NCBI GenBank assembly: GCA_947505245.1
Contig: CANNIZ010000020.1
Span: 18,717-82,716, forward strand
From: Pseudomonadota bacterium
GTDB taxonomy: Bacteria; Myxococcota_A; UBA796; GCA-2862545
Direction: 5' to 3'
Length of the DNA: 64,000 nucleotides
The translations under genes and the position numbers were made by a program. Within the stretch, counting starts at the first letter, position 1. The number at the start of each line of letters is the position of its first letter. The notes beneath the pieces are model-generated. The model searched no databases. It was not told where the DNA came from and saw only the letters and a program-made list of their open reading frames with translations. This document shows, piece by piece, positions 1-11,271 of the stretch.

Positions 1-503
1 GCGAGCTCGACGTCCAGGTAGGTGACCGGGGACGGCGCCGGGATCGGGTTCGTGACGCCGCCGTACGTGCCGAGCAACACGCGCACATTGCCGACCTGCG
101 GCACCTGGGCCGGCGGGACGTAGATGCCCTCCGCGGGCCCGTCTTCGACGCCGGGTGGCAACGCGAGCCAGAGCTGGAACCCCGTGAAGCCCTGATCGAG
201 CGGGAACAGCTTGCCCTGGTGCCAGGTGCCGCCGCCGGCGCGCATCCACTCGAGCCCGGTGGACGCGACCGTGCCCTTCTGCCCGGCGGTGTCCTCGTAC
301 GCGACGTCCGCGCCGCGCTGGTAGGTGAGCGTGGCGATGCCGGAGTGCGGGTGGAAGCCGAACCCGGTGCCGGGCTTGAGCGGCCCGTTGACCTGATCGA
401 GGAACACGAACGGCTTGAGCCGCTCGCCGAGATCGCCGGGGCTGACCATGCGCCGGATGAAGCCGTGCGGGGTCCCTTCGGTGCGAAAGTCGAGGGTGCG
501 CAT
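1..503 (-). CDS. Pirin family protein (3' end outside window)
   Basis: The reading frame begins at the ATG complementary to 501-503 and runs off the left edge, so the C-terminus is missing. The N-terminus starts MRTLDFRTEG and contains HPHSGIATLTY, an acidic DxxG stretch and EWMRAGGGTWHQG. These match the pirin cupin metal-site block (HPHxGxETVTY and the WMxAGxGxxHxE-like segment), although the last position reads Q rather than the usual glutamate. Pirins are mononuclear-iron cupins; bacterial members act as quercetinases, redox sensors or partners of metabolic enzymes, and which applies here cannot be told. It begins 3 nt after the stop of the membrane-protein gene at 506-994 and is probably co-transcribed with it, divergent from a LysR regulator. 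Confidence 0.9.
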   Translation of the reverse strand, partial: MRTLDFRTEGTPHGFIRRMVSPGDLGERLKPFVFLDQVNGPLKPGTGFGFHPHSGIATLTYQRGADVAYEDTAGQKGTVASTGLEWMRAGGGTWHQGKLFPLDQGFTGFQLWLALPPGVEDGPAEGIYVPPAQVPQVGNVRVLLGTYGGVTNPIPAPSPVTYLDVEL

Positions 504-505
504 GA

Positions 506-994
506 TCAGGCTCCGGAGAAGGGTCGCGGCAGGCCGAAGGGCGTAACCAGGCAGGCGATCACCCACAGTACGGGTCCGCCGACCGTGCCTGCGTTGAGCT
601 CGATGATCCCCGACGTGACCAGCGAGAACGTGAAGGCGAGGTCGCAGATCCCGACGACGACGAGGAACAGCAGGTAGCCGACCCACGAGCCGCGCTTCGC
701 GATCATCCACGCGGTGACGAGCGCGAGCGCGCCGTACCCGCCGACGTCCACGGAGAAGTTCACGATCTCGTGGGCGTGTACGTTCGCGGTGATCGCGTCG
801 GTCGCGTGCACGAATGCGGCGTGCGGCGCGGCGCTGCCGCCGAGGAACATGTCCCATTGGGATCGTGCGTCGCCCATGAAGAACTGGCGGACCCCTTCCA
901 CGCCCACCCACAGGTGCAGCACGGACCACAACGTGATGATGCCGGCCCCGACCTTTGCGGCCACGCCCACCGGGCGCGCGTTCGTCAATTCCAT
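506..994 (-). CDS. Small four-helix membrane protein, function unknown
   Basis: The 162-residue product starts MELTNARPVG, behind a strong ribosome binding site (CAGGAGG, 6 nt upstream of the ATG). It shows about four hydrophobic stretches (around residues 13-35, 72-95, 97-117 and 125-155) with little loop sequence, so it is an inner-membrane protein. The N-terminal half resembles DoxX-like or other small integral membrane proteins only in general layout; I recognise no family motif. It is the first gene of a probable two-gene operon with the pirin gene. The LysR regulator transcribed in the opposite direction 79 nt away is the obvious candidate controller. Confidence 0.75.
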   Translation of the reverse strand: MELTNARPVGVAAKVGAGIITLWSVLHLWVGVEGVRQFFMGDARSQWDMFLGGSAAPHAAFVHATDAITANVHAHEIVNFSVDVGGYGALALVTAWMIAKRGSWVGYLLFLVVVGICDLAFTFSLVTSGIIELNAGTVGGPVLWVIACLVTPFGLPRPFSGA

Positions 995-1035
995 TTCGTC
1001 CTCCTGGAGGCAACTGTAGGCAGGGGCACGGATCA

Positions 1036-1067
1036 GGACAATCCGCGGAAATTGGGATAGACTGTCC
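1036..1067. promoter_or_regulatory. Possible LysR-type dyad in divergent promoter
   Basis: The 78-bp gap between the membrane-protein/pirin operon and the LysR gene contains GGACA-ATCC, then GGGAT, then TGTCC. This is an interrupted imperfect dyad ending just before the LysR start codon. LysR regulators usually bind interrupted dyads of this kind in the promoter they share with a divergent target. The match is imperfect, so this is a candidate only. Confidence 0.3.
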
Positions 1068-1072
1068 CGCTG

Positions 1073-1993
1073 ATGGGTCATGTCGATTTCAATGCTGCTC
1101 TCGTGCTGGTGCGCGTCGTCGAGGCTGGGAGCTTTCGCGGCGCGGCCCGCCTGCTCGACCTTCCAAAGACGACCGTGTCGCGGAAGGTCGCCGAGCTCGA
1201 GGAGCGCCTCGGGGCTCAGCTCCTGCACCGCACCACGCGAAAGCTGTCGCTGACGGACGCGGGCGCGGCCTTCGTCGAGCAGGCGTCGGGGGCCATCGCG
1301 CAGCTCGAGTCGGCTGAGCTCGCGGTGTCGGAGCTCCAGCGGGAGCCGCGCGGGCGGCTGCGCGTCACCGCGACGGCGCAGATGGGGCAGGTGTTCCTCG
1401 CGCCGCTCGTGGTGCAATTCCTTCGGGCGTACCCGGAGGTGGAGGTCACGCTGCACCTCACCGATCGTCACGTTGACCTGATCGCCGACAAGTTCGACGT
1501 GGCCATGCGCGCCGGGCCGCTTCCCGATTCGGCGCTCGTCGCGCATCGCGTCGCGACGTCGGTGATGCGCCTGTTCGCGAGCCCGGCGTACCTGAAGGCG
1601 CACGGCACGCCGAAGCTGCCGGCCGATCTTGCGGGCCACAGCTGCCTGCTGTTCGCGACCTCGGCTGGCGCGGTCCGCCGCACCTGGCCACTTGGCCGTC
1701 CAAAACACGTGCGCGACGTGCCCGTCGCGGGGCGGTTCACCGCGGACGATCTGCTGGTGCTGCGCGAGGGGGCGGTGCGCGGGCTCGGCATCGCGCGGCT
1801 GCCCGCGGGGCTCGCAAAGGAGCAGGTCCGCCGCGGTCAGCTGGTTCCGCTGCTCGACGCGTATTCGCAGGCGGTCACGCCGCTCCACCTCGTGCACCTC
1901 GGCGGGCGCTACGTGACGCCGCGGACGCGGGCGTTCATCGACTTCATGGCGCCACGGCTGGCCGCGGTGTTCGAGGACGACACGGTGAGGTGA
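1073..1993 (+). CDS. LysR family transcriptional regulator
   Basis: This 306-residue protein has a normal LysR length. Residues 5-64 are the winged helix-turn-helix (FxxVVEAGSFRGAARLLDLPKTTVSRKVAELEERLGAQLLHRTTR). Residues about 90-295 are the periplasmic-binding-like effector domain, with the usual LRVTA start, FxxAYPEVEVTL and SPAYLKAHG blocks. The CrgA-like subgroup LHRTTRKLSLTDAG is typical of regulators acting on oxidoreductases and quinone-related genes. It is divergent from the membrane-protein/pirin pair, which it most likely controls; the effector is unknown. Confidence 0.92.
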   Translation: MGHVDFNAALVLVRVVEAGSFRGAARLLDLPKTTVSRKVAELEERLGAQLLHRTTRKLSLTDAGAAFVEQASGAIAQLESAELAVSELQREPRGRLRVTATAQMGQVFLAPLVVQFLRAYPEVEVTLHLTDRHVDLIADKFDVAMRAGPLPDSALVAHRVATSVMRLFASPAYLKAHGTPKLPADLAGHSCLLFATSAGAVRRTWPLGRPKHVRDVPVAGRFTADDLLVLREGAVRGLGIARLPAGLAKEQVRRGQLVPLLDAYSQAVTPLHLVHLGGRYVTPRTRAFIDFMAPRLAAVFEDDTVR

Positions 1994-1999
1994 GGGTGC

Positions 2000-2845
2000 G
2001 TGGTGCTCGGTTACGGGCATCCGGCTATGCGCGGCGGGCGAATCGGCGGCCCGCTCGCCCGCTCTGGAGACGGTTTGTTCACCCTGGGGTCGCTTCTTCT
2101 CGCCTGCCGCCCGCCCCTCGACGGCACCGTCGAAGAACAGGTGCTGCCCTCGCTCGCCACCGGCGATCAGTACCTCGTGCGGACGCTTACCCCGTCGACG
2201 CCTCGTCCCGACGGCGGGTGGCCGGTGGCCGTGGTCCTGGACGGCGACTGGAGCTTTGATCTCGTCGCGCGGCTCGCCGAGTCCCTCGCTGACGAGGGTG
2301 CCGTTCCGCCGCTGCTCGTGGTCGCGGTGGGCTACGCCGACGGGAATCACCGCGCGCAGGACTATACGCCCACGGCTGTGTCCGACCTCGAGGGCTCCGG
2401 TGGGGGCCCCGCGTTTCTCGACTTCGTCGAGCAGGAGCTGCTGCCCTGGGAGATCGCTGAACGCGGCGGCTCCGTCGACCCGACCGACCGTGTGCTCCTC
2501 GGCTGGTCGCTCGGCGGCCTTTGCGGCGTGGTCGCGCTGTTCGACGATCGACCGTTCGGCGGGTTCGTCGTCTCGAGCCCGTCGTTGTGGTACGACGACG
2601 GCGTCGCCTTTGAGAGCGAGGCCACCTGGACGCCCGGGCCCGACACGCGCGTGTTCGCATCGATGGGGGCCTGGGAGGACTCGACCTTCATGAACGCGCC
2701 GTTCGCCGCGTTCGTTGACCGCATGGAGGCCCGCACCGACGTGGACTTCGCGAGTCAGCTTGTCCCCAGCGGAGGCCACAGCCGGTCCGTGCCGAGCGCC
2801 TACGAGGCCGGTCTCCGGCACGTGTTCCACGCGGAGAACCCATGA
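2000..2845 (+). CDS. Putative esterase-family alpha/beta-hydrolase lipoprotein
   Basis: The GTG start is chosen because GAGGG lies just upstream; an ATG at 2027 would give a tidier signal peptide. Either way, a hydrophobic stretch ends in the lipobox LLLAC, so the mature protein should be lipid-anchored. The body has the esterase-D-like fold: VAVVLDGDWSF near the front, the nucleophile elbow GWSLGG (Gly-x-Ser-x-Gly) around residue 167, and a late GGHS that should provide the catalytic His. It resembles IroE/Fes-type and other putative carboxylesterases, but the substrate is unknown. The next gene starts within its stop codon (ATGA). Confidence 0.8.
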   Translation: MVLGYGHPAMRGGRIGGPLARSGDGLFTLGSLLLACRPPLDGTVEEQVLPSLATGDQYLVRTLTPSTPRPDGGWPVAVVLDGDWSFDLVARLAESLADEGAVPPLLVVAVGYADGNHRAQDYTPTAVSDLEGSGGGPAFLDFVEQELLPWEIAERGGSVDPTDRVLLGWSLGGLCGVVALFDDRPFGGFVVSSPSLWYDDGVAFESEATWTPGPDTRVFASMGAWEDSTFMNAPFAAFVDRMEARTDVDFASQLVPSGGHSRSVPSAYEAGLRHVFHAENP

Positions 2846-3375
2846 TCGTCCTTGGGTGGCTGCTCGCGACCGCCGACGCCGCGTCGATCGAGGCGACGCT
2901 CGACGCTGCTTCCCTGCGCGGGGTTCCGATGGGGCCGGGGGCGGCGGTGCTCGTGGATGCGTACACCCCGGACGGGTTCTCGTTCGGTGCTGCGGCGGGG
3001 TTGCGCCAACTCGGCCTGTCCTCGTTGGACCTCCGCCTCGACCTCGCCCCTGCGGCTGGCTGGACCCTCGGGTACCGGAAGGACCGCCGGGTGCTGCTCG
3101 CGAGCTACGTGCTCCCCGGTTTCACCCTGGCCGTGCTGCACGGGCGGGCCTCGTACCCGTCGCATGGCGTCGACTCCACCTACAATCGCGTCGGCTTGGC
3201 GCCAGCGATTCAAATCCAGGAGTCGCTGCGAATCCGTGTCGGCAAGAAATCCGGACCTCGGTCGTGGGCCGTGTCGGTCGATCTCGACGTGCCCGTGTAC
3301 CCGTTTTTACGCCTGGCCAACGACCTCGAGGGGCGCCTGCTCGGCGTTGGCATCGCGTGGTCACCCCCGCGTTAG
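2842..3375 (+). CDS. Secreted hypothetical protein, possibly small barrel
   Basis: The 177-residue product begins MIVLGWLLATADA, a short signal peptide with an Ala-x-Ala-like end. The rest alternates polar and hydrophobic residues (GFSFGAAAGLRQLGLSSLDLRLDLAPAAGWTLGY and similar), as expected for beta-strands of a small outer-membrane barrel. No family is recognised. Its ATG overlaps the stop of the esterase-like lipoprotein gene, so the two are translationally coupled and probably act at the same envelope location. Confidence 0.65.
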   Translation: MIVLGWLLATADAASIEATLDAASLRGVPMGPGAAVLVDAYTPDGFSFGAAAGLRQLGLSSLDLRLDLAPAAGWTLGYRKDRRVLLASYVLPGFTLAVLHGRASYPSHGVDSTYNRVGLAPAIQIQESLRIRVGKKSGPRSWAVSVDLDVPVYPFLRLANDLEGRLLGVGIAWSPPR

Positions 3376-3385
3376 GTGAGTTGCG

Positions 3386-4339
3386 CTACGGCGCCGTCAT
3401 CGCTGCGCAAGCCTGTGCGGCCGCGGGGAACACGGCTTCGGCCGCGAACCCATCCGCGTTCACGGTGCAGCGCACGAGGTGGGCCCAGCCGGGCTCCGAG
3501 CGGATCACCACCAGCGCCCGCCGGTCGGGCGTCCCGTAGTCGAGCACATAGGCGCCCGTCCCGATCGCCTCGTTTCGCAGCACCTTGAAGTCCGAGCCCT
3601 TGAGCGCTTCCACCTGCATGGTTGCCCATTCCGCGGTGTACTTCGCGAAGTCGTCGGTGGGGTCCTCGAGCGAGAGTTCGAGCAGGGTCATCTGGTCCGG
3701 GGCCGTCCAACGCTGGCTGAACTGGTACTTCGACCTGTCCGGCGCGGCGTATGTCCAGCCCTCGGGAAGGGCGAACTTCACGGGCAACTGCTGCTCGGGG
3801 TGATCTTCGAACATCGACAGCTGCGCGATCGTCACGTCGACGACGGGCCCCGCCCACGCGATCGTGGGCCGCTCGCCAAGCGGAGCGCAAAACGTGAGCG
3901 GCAACGACCCCGTGGCCGAGAAGTGTTTCCCCTTCAGGTTGAAGTCCAGCGTGTTTCCCGCTGCGATCTTGACGATGGCCGTGTCCAATGGAAGGTCCTT
4001 TCCGCCGCGACCGGAGCCGAACACCAGCGACGCCGCGGTGCCCGGCGTGCTCTCGGCGAACATGACCACGAGGCGCGTGTCTGTCGTTGGGCCCGTGACC
4101 TCCGTCGTGGTCGCGACCTTGCCGTCCACGTTGGTCGTCTTCGACGACACGTTTCGGTTTGCCTCGCCCGACGTGATCTGCTCGCAGGTGAAGGCCTCGT
4201 CGCTGACGAGGGCGGCCCACACCCAGGGGCGCTCGGGGTCGGGCATCGCGAGCGCGGTCTTGACGATGAACGGCTTCTTGTCGAGCTTGGCGGTGAAGTC
4301 GGCGGCGTGGGCGGAGAGGGCAAGGAACAACACGAGCAT
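3386..4339 (-). CDS. Secreted hypothetical protein
   Basis: Translation from the ATG complementary to 4337-4339 gives MLVLFLALSAHA followed by ADFT, a compact signal peptide. An upstream in-frame extension of 30 residues is rich in Arg/Pro and looks non-coding. The mature protein is about 305 residues, with three Cys (C-E-Q-I, F-C-A-P, R-C-T) plus one near the end, and no domain I recognise. The C-terminal third (LPEGWTYAAPDRSKYQFSQRW to VLDYGTPDRRALVVIRSE) looks like a globular beta-rich domain. It converges on the gene pair at 2000-3375. Confidence 0.7.
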   Translation of the reverse strand: MLVLFLALSAHAADFTAKLDKKPFIVKTALAMPDPERPWVWAALVSDEAFTCEQITSGEANRNVSSKTTNVDGKVATTTEVTGPTTDTRLVVMFAESTPGTAASLVFGSGRGGKDLPLDTAIVKIAAGNTLDFNLKGKHFSATGSLPLTFCAPLGERPTIAWAGPVVDVTIAQLSMFEDHPEQQLPVKFALPEGWTYAAPDRSKYQFSQRWTAPDQMTLLELSLEDPTDDFAKYTAEWATMQVEALKGSDFKVLRNEAIGTGAYVLDYGTPDRRALVVIRSEPGWAHLVRCTVNADGFAAEAVFPAAAQACAAMTAP

Positions 4340-4466
4340 GGGCGTTCCATAGACGGGGGGCGTGGCTCGATAACCCGGCGTGCGCGGCGACCGGGCCGGG
4401 AGGTGCGCCCTTTCCTGGAGATCCGACACATGAATTTCGGGCGAAGGAGGTTACGAATCAAAGTTA

Positions 4467-4519
4467 CTTACAGTGTAAGCTCGCCGGTCACCGCATGCCG
4501 CTTATACTTACAATGTAAG
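4467..4519. promoter_or_regulatory. Twin palindromic operators, likely for the adjacent TetR
   Basis: Two 13-bp palindromes, CTTACAGTGTAAG (4467-4479) and CTTACAATGTAAG (4507-4519), differ only at the central base and start exactly 40 bp apart. A good -10 hexamer, TATACT (4503-4508), overlaps the left edge of the second copy; I see no convincing -35. They lie just upstream of the oxidoreductase-tetR operon (from 4560). TetR-family repressors typically bind such short inverted repeats over their own promoter, so these are probably the autoregulatory sites. Confidence 0.7.
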
Positions 4520-4559
4520 CTTCCAGCATTCCCGCAGGAACGCCGACCCTGAGGCCCCC

Positions 4560-5561
4560 GTGTTACCGAACCCTACCCCGACGTCGATGACCGCCCTGGT
4601 CCAGCCCGCCTACGGCCTGCCCGACGTGTTGCAGGTCGCCGAGGTCGCGGTGCCCGCGCTCCGCGACGACGGCGTGCTGGTCCGCGTCGTCGCGTCGTCG
4701 CTGAACAAGGGCGACTGGCACCTGCTCACCGGTACGCCGTACCTCGTCCGTCTCATGGGGTACGGCGTTCAGAAGCCCACCCGGCCGATCCCCGGCATGG
4801 CGGTCGCGGGTCGCGTCGAGTCCGTGGGCGCCAAGGTCACCGCGTTCAAGCCCGGCGACGAGGTGTTCGGCGAGATCAACCGCGGCGGGTTCGCCGAGTA
4901 CGTCTGCGTCGGTGAGAAAGAGCTCGCGCGCAAGCCGGCGGGCGTCTCGTTCGAGGACGCGGCGACGATCCCGGTCGCGGGCACCACGGCGCTGCAGGGC
5001 CTGCGCGACGCCGGGAAGCTCCAACGCGGGCAGTCGGTGCTGATCCACGGCGCGTCGGGCGGCGTGGGGTCGTTCGCTGTGCAGCTCGCGAAGTCGCTCG
5101 GCGCCGAGGTGACGGCGGTGTGCAGCGCGGCCAACGTGGACTTCGTTCGGTCGCTCGGCGCGGACCACGTCATCGACTACAAGACCGAAGACTTCGCCGT
5201 CGGCGGCCGTCGCTACGACGTGATCTTCGACCTCATCGGCGACCACCCGTTGGCTGCGCTGCGCGGCGCGCTCACCGAAAAGGGCCGGCTGGTGGCCTGT
5301 GCGGGCGGGGCCGAAAACAACTGGTTCGGGCCGATGTTCGGGATGCTCATGGGCGTGGTCAGCAACACCTTCAACGAGCAGAAGTTCGTCCCGTTGGCGA
5401 ACGTGCCCAACGCCGCCGATCTGGCTACCGTCGCCGGTATGTTCGAAGCGGGTTCGCTGAAGTCCGTGATCGACAAGCGCCTCACGCTGGTCGAAGTGCC
5501 CGCGGCGATGCGCGTGCTCGGGCAGGGCCGTGCGCGCGGCAAGAGCGTGGTCACCCTATGA
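4560..5561 (+). CDS. NAD(P)H:quinone oxidoreductase-like MDR dehydrogenase
   Basis: This is a medium-chain dehydrogenase/reductase of 333 residues, a normal length. It has the N-terminal GroES-like fold (MTALVQPAYGLPDVLQ, VVASSLNKGDWHL, PGMAVAGRVESVG), the quinone-reductase block around AATIPVAGTTALQGLRDAG, and the Rossmann nucleotide site ASGGVGSFAVQLAKSLGA. The structural-zinc cysteines are absent, as usual in the zeta-crystallin/QOR group. The GTG at 4560 has GAGG 5 nt upstream; an ATG at 4587 is the alternative. The tetR gene begins inside its stop codon, and the twin operators precede it, so expression is likely induced by a substrate of the TetR. Confidence 0.88.
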   Translation: MLPNPTPTSMTALVQPAYGLPDVLQVAEVAVPALRDDGVLVRVVASSLNKGDWHLLTGTPYLVRLMGYGVQKPTRPIPGMAVAGRVESVGAKVTAFKPGDEVFGEINRGGFAEYVCVGEKELARKPAGVSFEDAATIPVAGTTALQGLRDAGKLQRGQSVLIHGASGGVGSFAVQLAKSLGAEVTAVCSAANVDFVRSLGADHVIDYKTEDFAVGGRRYDVIFDLIGDHPLAALRGALTEKGRLVACAGGAENNWFGPMFGMLMGVVSNTFNEQKFVPLANVPNAADLATVAGMFEAGSLKSVIDKRLTLVEVPAAMRVLGQGRARGKSVVTL

Positions 5562-6206
5562 AGCGGGATCGCCCCCTCACGCGCGAGCGGGTGCTGCGCG
5601 CGGCCATGGTGCTGGCCGACGAACACGGCCTGGACGCGCTCACGATGCGCGCGCTCGGGGACGCGCTCGGCGTGAAGGCGATGAGTCTGTACAACCACGT
5701 CACCAACAAGGACGACGTCCTCGACGGCATCATGGACCTCGTCGTGAGCGAGATCGACGTGCCGTCGCTGTCCGACCCGTGGAAGGACGCGATGCGAAAG
5801 CGCGCCCTGTCGGCGCATGCCGTGCTGCTCCGGCATCCCTGGGCGTGTGGCCAGCTCGCGCGCGCGAACACCGGGCCCGCCATGCTGCGCTACGTCGACG
5901 CCACCCTCGGCGTGCTGCATCGGGCAGGCTTCTCGCTCGAGGAGGCGGACCGCGCCTGGAACACGCTGGACAGCTACATCTTCGGCTTCACGATCCAGAA
6001 GCTGAACTTCCCGTTCGAGGTCGAGAACTACGCGGCCGTCGCTGCAGGCTACCTGCCGTACCTGTCGCAGGAGCAGTACCCGTCGATGCACGCGCTCACC
6101 GCTCGCGTCGCCGCGGGCGCGTACAACGGCGTGCACGACTTGAGCTTCGGGCTCGAGCTGATCCTCGACGGGCTGGAGCGACGGGTCCGTCCTCGAGGGA
6201 GGATCG

Positions 6207-6214
<8 letters not shown>
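5558..6214 (+). CDS. TetR family transcriptional regulator (TetR_C_1 type)
   Basis: The 218-residue product has the N-terminal TetR helix-turn-helix (LTRERVLRAAMVLADEHGLDALTMRALGDALGVKAMSLYNHVTNKDDVLDGI). The C-terminal ligand domain has the layout of the tetracycline-repressor-like group, with HPWACGQLARANTGPAMLRYVDATLGVLHRAGFS and FGLELILDGLE. It overlaps the oxidoreductase gene by 4 nt (ATGA) and probably represses that operon through the palindromes at 4467-4519. The broken rifampicin phosphotransferase gene starts within its last codons and may belong to the same transcript. Confidence 0.9.
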
Positions 6215-9712
<3,498 letters not shown>

Positions 9713-9816
9713 GGAGGTCGCTCCAGGAGGGCGGTTTCCCCGCTCAAGATGGTTGGGGTGTAGGTATGTCTATCGAACCGTATGACGCCTCGGGCGCATG
9801 GCCACTCGCGCTCCGA

Positions 9817-10644
9817 TCAGCGAGCGATCCGGTCGCGGAATCCCCCCGGGGTCTCCCCCGATACGCGCCGGAAGAACTTCACGAACTGCGTGGGCTCGGA
9901 GAAGCCGAGCTGACCTGCGAGAGCGGCGACGGTCACCGAGTCGTGAGCCAGCAAGCGCCGGGCCTCGAGCAGGACGCGATCTTCGATGACGCGCTTCGCC
10001 GACCTGCCTTCGGCCTCGATGCAATGTCGCGTCAGCGTCCGCGTGGAGCAACGCAAGATCGCGGCGTACGCGGCTACCTCGCGCGTCCGGTGGAACTCGC
10101 GCTCGACCGCCGCGTGAAAGCGAACGATGAGGTCCTTGCTCTCTGAAGGCTCCTCTCCGCCCTCGACGGCCAGCACCAGCGCCTGCAGGAGCGCCCCGAG
10201 CAACGCGCGCGAACGTGCGCCGCCCTCGCTCACCGCCGACTCGCGGGCCAGACCGTCGATCAGCGCGGCAGCGAGCGCGAGCCGCTCGGGCGGGGGCCGC
10301 GAACGCGGCTCGAGGTGCACGGCCTCGCGCAGGGTCTCGGGCCGAAACACCACCATCGAAGCGTCGAGCTGGGGCTCGTGACCGAACCGGTGCACCTGCC
10401 CGGGCCGGATGTACACGACCATGCCGGGCTCGAGCGCATGGCACTCGAAGTCGATGTCGTGGGTGCCGCGGCCCTTCGTCACCAACAGCAGGTGGTGAAA
10501 GTCGGTGCGGTGCGGTCGGCCTGGTCCCCGCAACTCCGCGCGCTGCAGCAGGCTTCCGAGCGTCAGCACCTCCACACCGAGCGGTCGGCTGGTGGCGAAC
10601 CGGACGGTGGGGAGGTCCGGCTTGTGTTGTCCGATTCTGACCAT
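9817..10644 (-). CDS. AraC family transcriptional regulator
   Basis: The start MVRIGQHKPD (10644) is preferred because it gives a typical 275-residue AraC protein; ATGs at 10716/10719 are possible alternatives. Residues about 25-110 form a cupin-like sensor (FHHLLLVTKGRGTHDIDFECHALEPGMVVYIRPGQVHRF). The last 100 residues hold the two helix-turn-helices (ILRCSTRTLTRHCIEAEGRSAKRVIEDRVLLEARRLLAHDSVTVAALAGQLGFSEPTQFVKFFRRVSGETPGGFR). It is divergent from an NTF2-like/SDR pair, the likely target, with a 13-bp direct repeat in the shared region. Confidence 0.9.
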   Translation of the reverse strand: MVRIGQHKPDLPTVRFATSRPLGVEVLTLGSLLQRAELRGPGRPHRTDFHHLLLVTKGRGTHDIDFECHALEPGMVVYIRPGQVHRFGHEPQLDASMVVFRPETLREAVHLEPRSRPPPERLALAAALIDGLARESAVSEGGARSRALLGALLQALVLAVEGGEEPSESKDLIVRFHAAVEREFHRTREVAAYAAILRCSTRTLTRHCIEAEGRSAKRVIEDRVLLEARRLLAHDSVTVAALAGQLGFSEPTQFVKFFRRVSGETPGGFRDRIAR

Positions 10645-10740
10645 GCTCTGACCCAAATCGCCCTCGTCGATGGCCTCGGAAGGCCCTACGCTCCGTCCGT
10701 CCGCGAACGAACCCATCATCGCTGGATGATTCTGACCATG
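10633..10740. repeat. 13-bp direct repeats flanking AraC start region
   Basis: GATTCTGACCATG occurs perfectly at 10633-10645 and 10728-10740, 95 bp apart in the same orientation. AraC regulators bind direct repeats, so these may be its operator half-sites, although the first overlaps the preferred AraC start codon. Confidence 0.4.
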
Positions 10741-10771
10741 ATGAACGCTACCACGCCCCACAGGAGACCCC

Positions 10772-11221
10772 ATGTTGACCAATGACCAGGCCCGCGCCGT
10801 CGTCGCCCCGTTCTACGATTCGCTGAACCGACCCGCCTCCAAAGACGTGCGCGCGCTCATCGAGAGCGCTGCCGCTCCCGAGTGGCGCTCGTTCGCCAGC
10901 GAGACCGCCAGCAAGGGCCGCGAGGAGTTCATCCAGCAGGTCATGGGGTTCGGGAAGCTCATCCCCGACCTCGCCTGGGACATCAAAGAGGTGTGGGTCG
11001 ACGGCGACCGCGTCATCGTGCGGAGCGAGGCGCGCGGGACGCCTGCGGGCGACTTCATGGGCACGGCCCACTCGGGAAAGAGCTTCGCCATCATGACGCT
11101 CGACGTTCACACCGTCGCCGAGGGCAAGCTGGTGCGGGCCTACCACGTCGAAGACTGGGCCGGAGCCATCCGCCAGCTGCACGCAGCGCCGTCCGGCGCC
11201 CCCGCGAAGGGGGCGGCCTGA
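10772..11221 (+). CDS. SnoaL/NTF2-like ester cyclase family protein
   Basis: The 149-residue product starts at an ATG behind CAGGAG. It has the SnoaL-like polyketide-cyclase/NTF2 cone pattern: ARAVVAPFYDSLNRP, REEFIQQVMGFGKLIPDLAWDIKEVWVDGDRVIVRSEARGTPAGDFMG, SGKSFAIMTLDVHTVAEGKLVRAYHVEDW. These proteins usually bind or isomerise small hydrophobic metabolites and often sit beside SDR genes, as here. The specific reaction is unknown. It is divergent from the AraC regulator and leads the SDR gene. Confidence 0.85.
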   Translation: MLTNDQARAVVAPFYDSLNRPASKDVRALIESAAAPEWRSFASETASKGREEFIQQVMGFGKLIPDLAWDIKEVWVDGDRVIVRSEARGTPAGDFMGTAHSGKSFAIMTLDVHTVAEGKLVRAYHVEDWAGAIRQLHAAPSGAPAKGAA

Positions 11222-11271
11222 TGGACCTCGCCGGCGCGCGGCAGGAGCACTACAGGGGCTTGCTGGAGTGA
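11221..11271 (+). CDS. 16-codon open frame linking two genes (possible coupling leader)
   Basis: ATG 11221 shares its A with the stop of the NTF2-like gene (TGATG). The frame reads MDLAGARQEHYRGLLE, and its TGA (11269-11271) overlaps the GTG start of the SDR gene (GTGA). Both ends abut neighbouring genes, so a terminating ribosome could be handed through it to the SDR start. Whether the peptide itself matters is unknown. Confidence 0.35.
   Translation: MDLAGARQEHYRGLLE

Noticed and set aside
506..2830. Very long minus-strand frame over the LysR and esterase genes
   Set aside because: Only its last 162 codons (506-994) are natural. The rest is Arg/His/Gly-rich noise antisense to well-supported genes.
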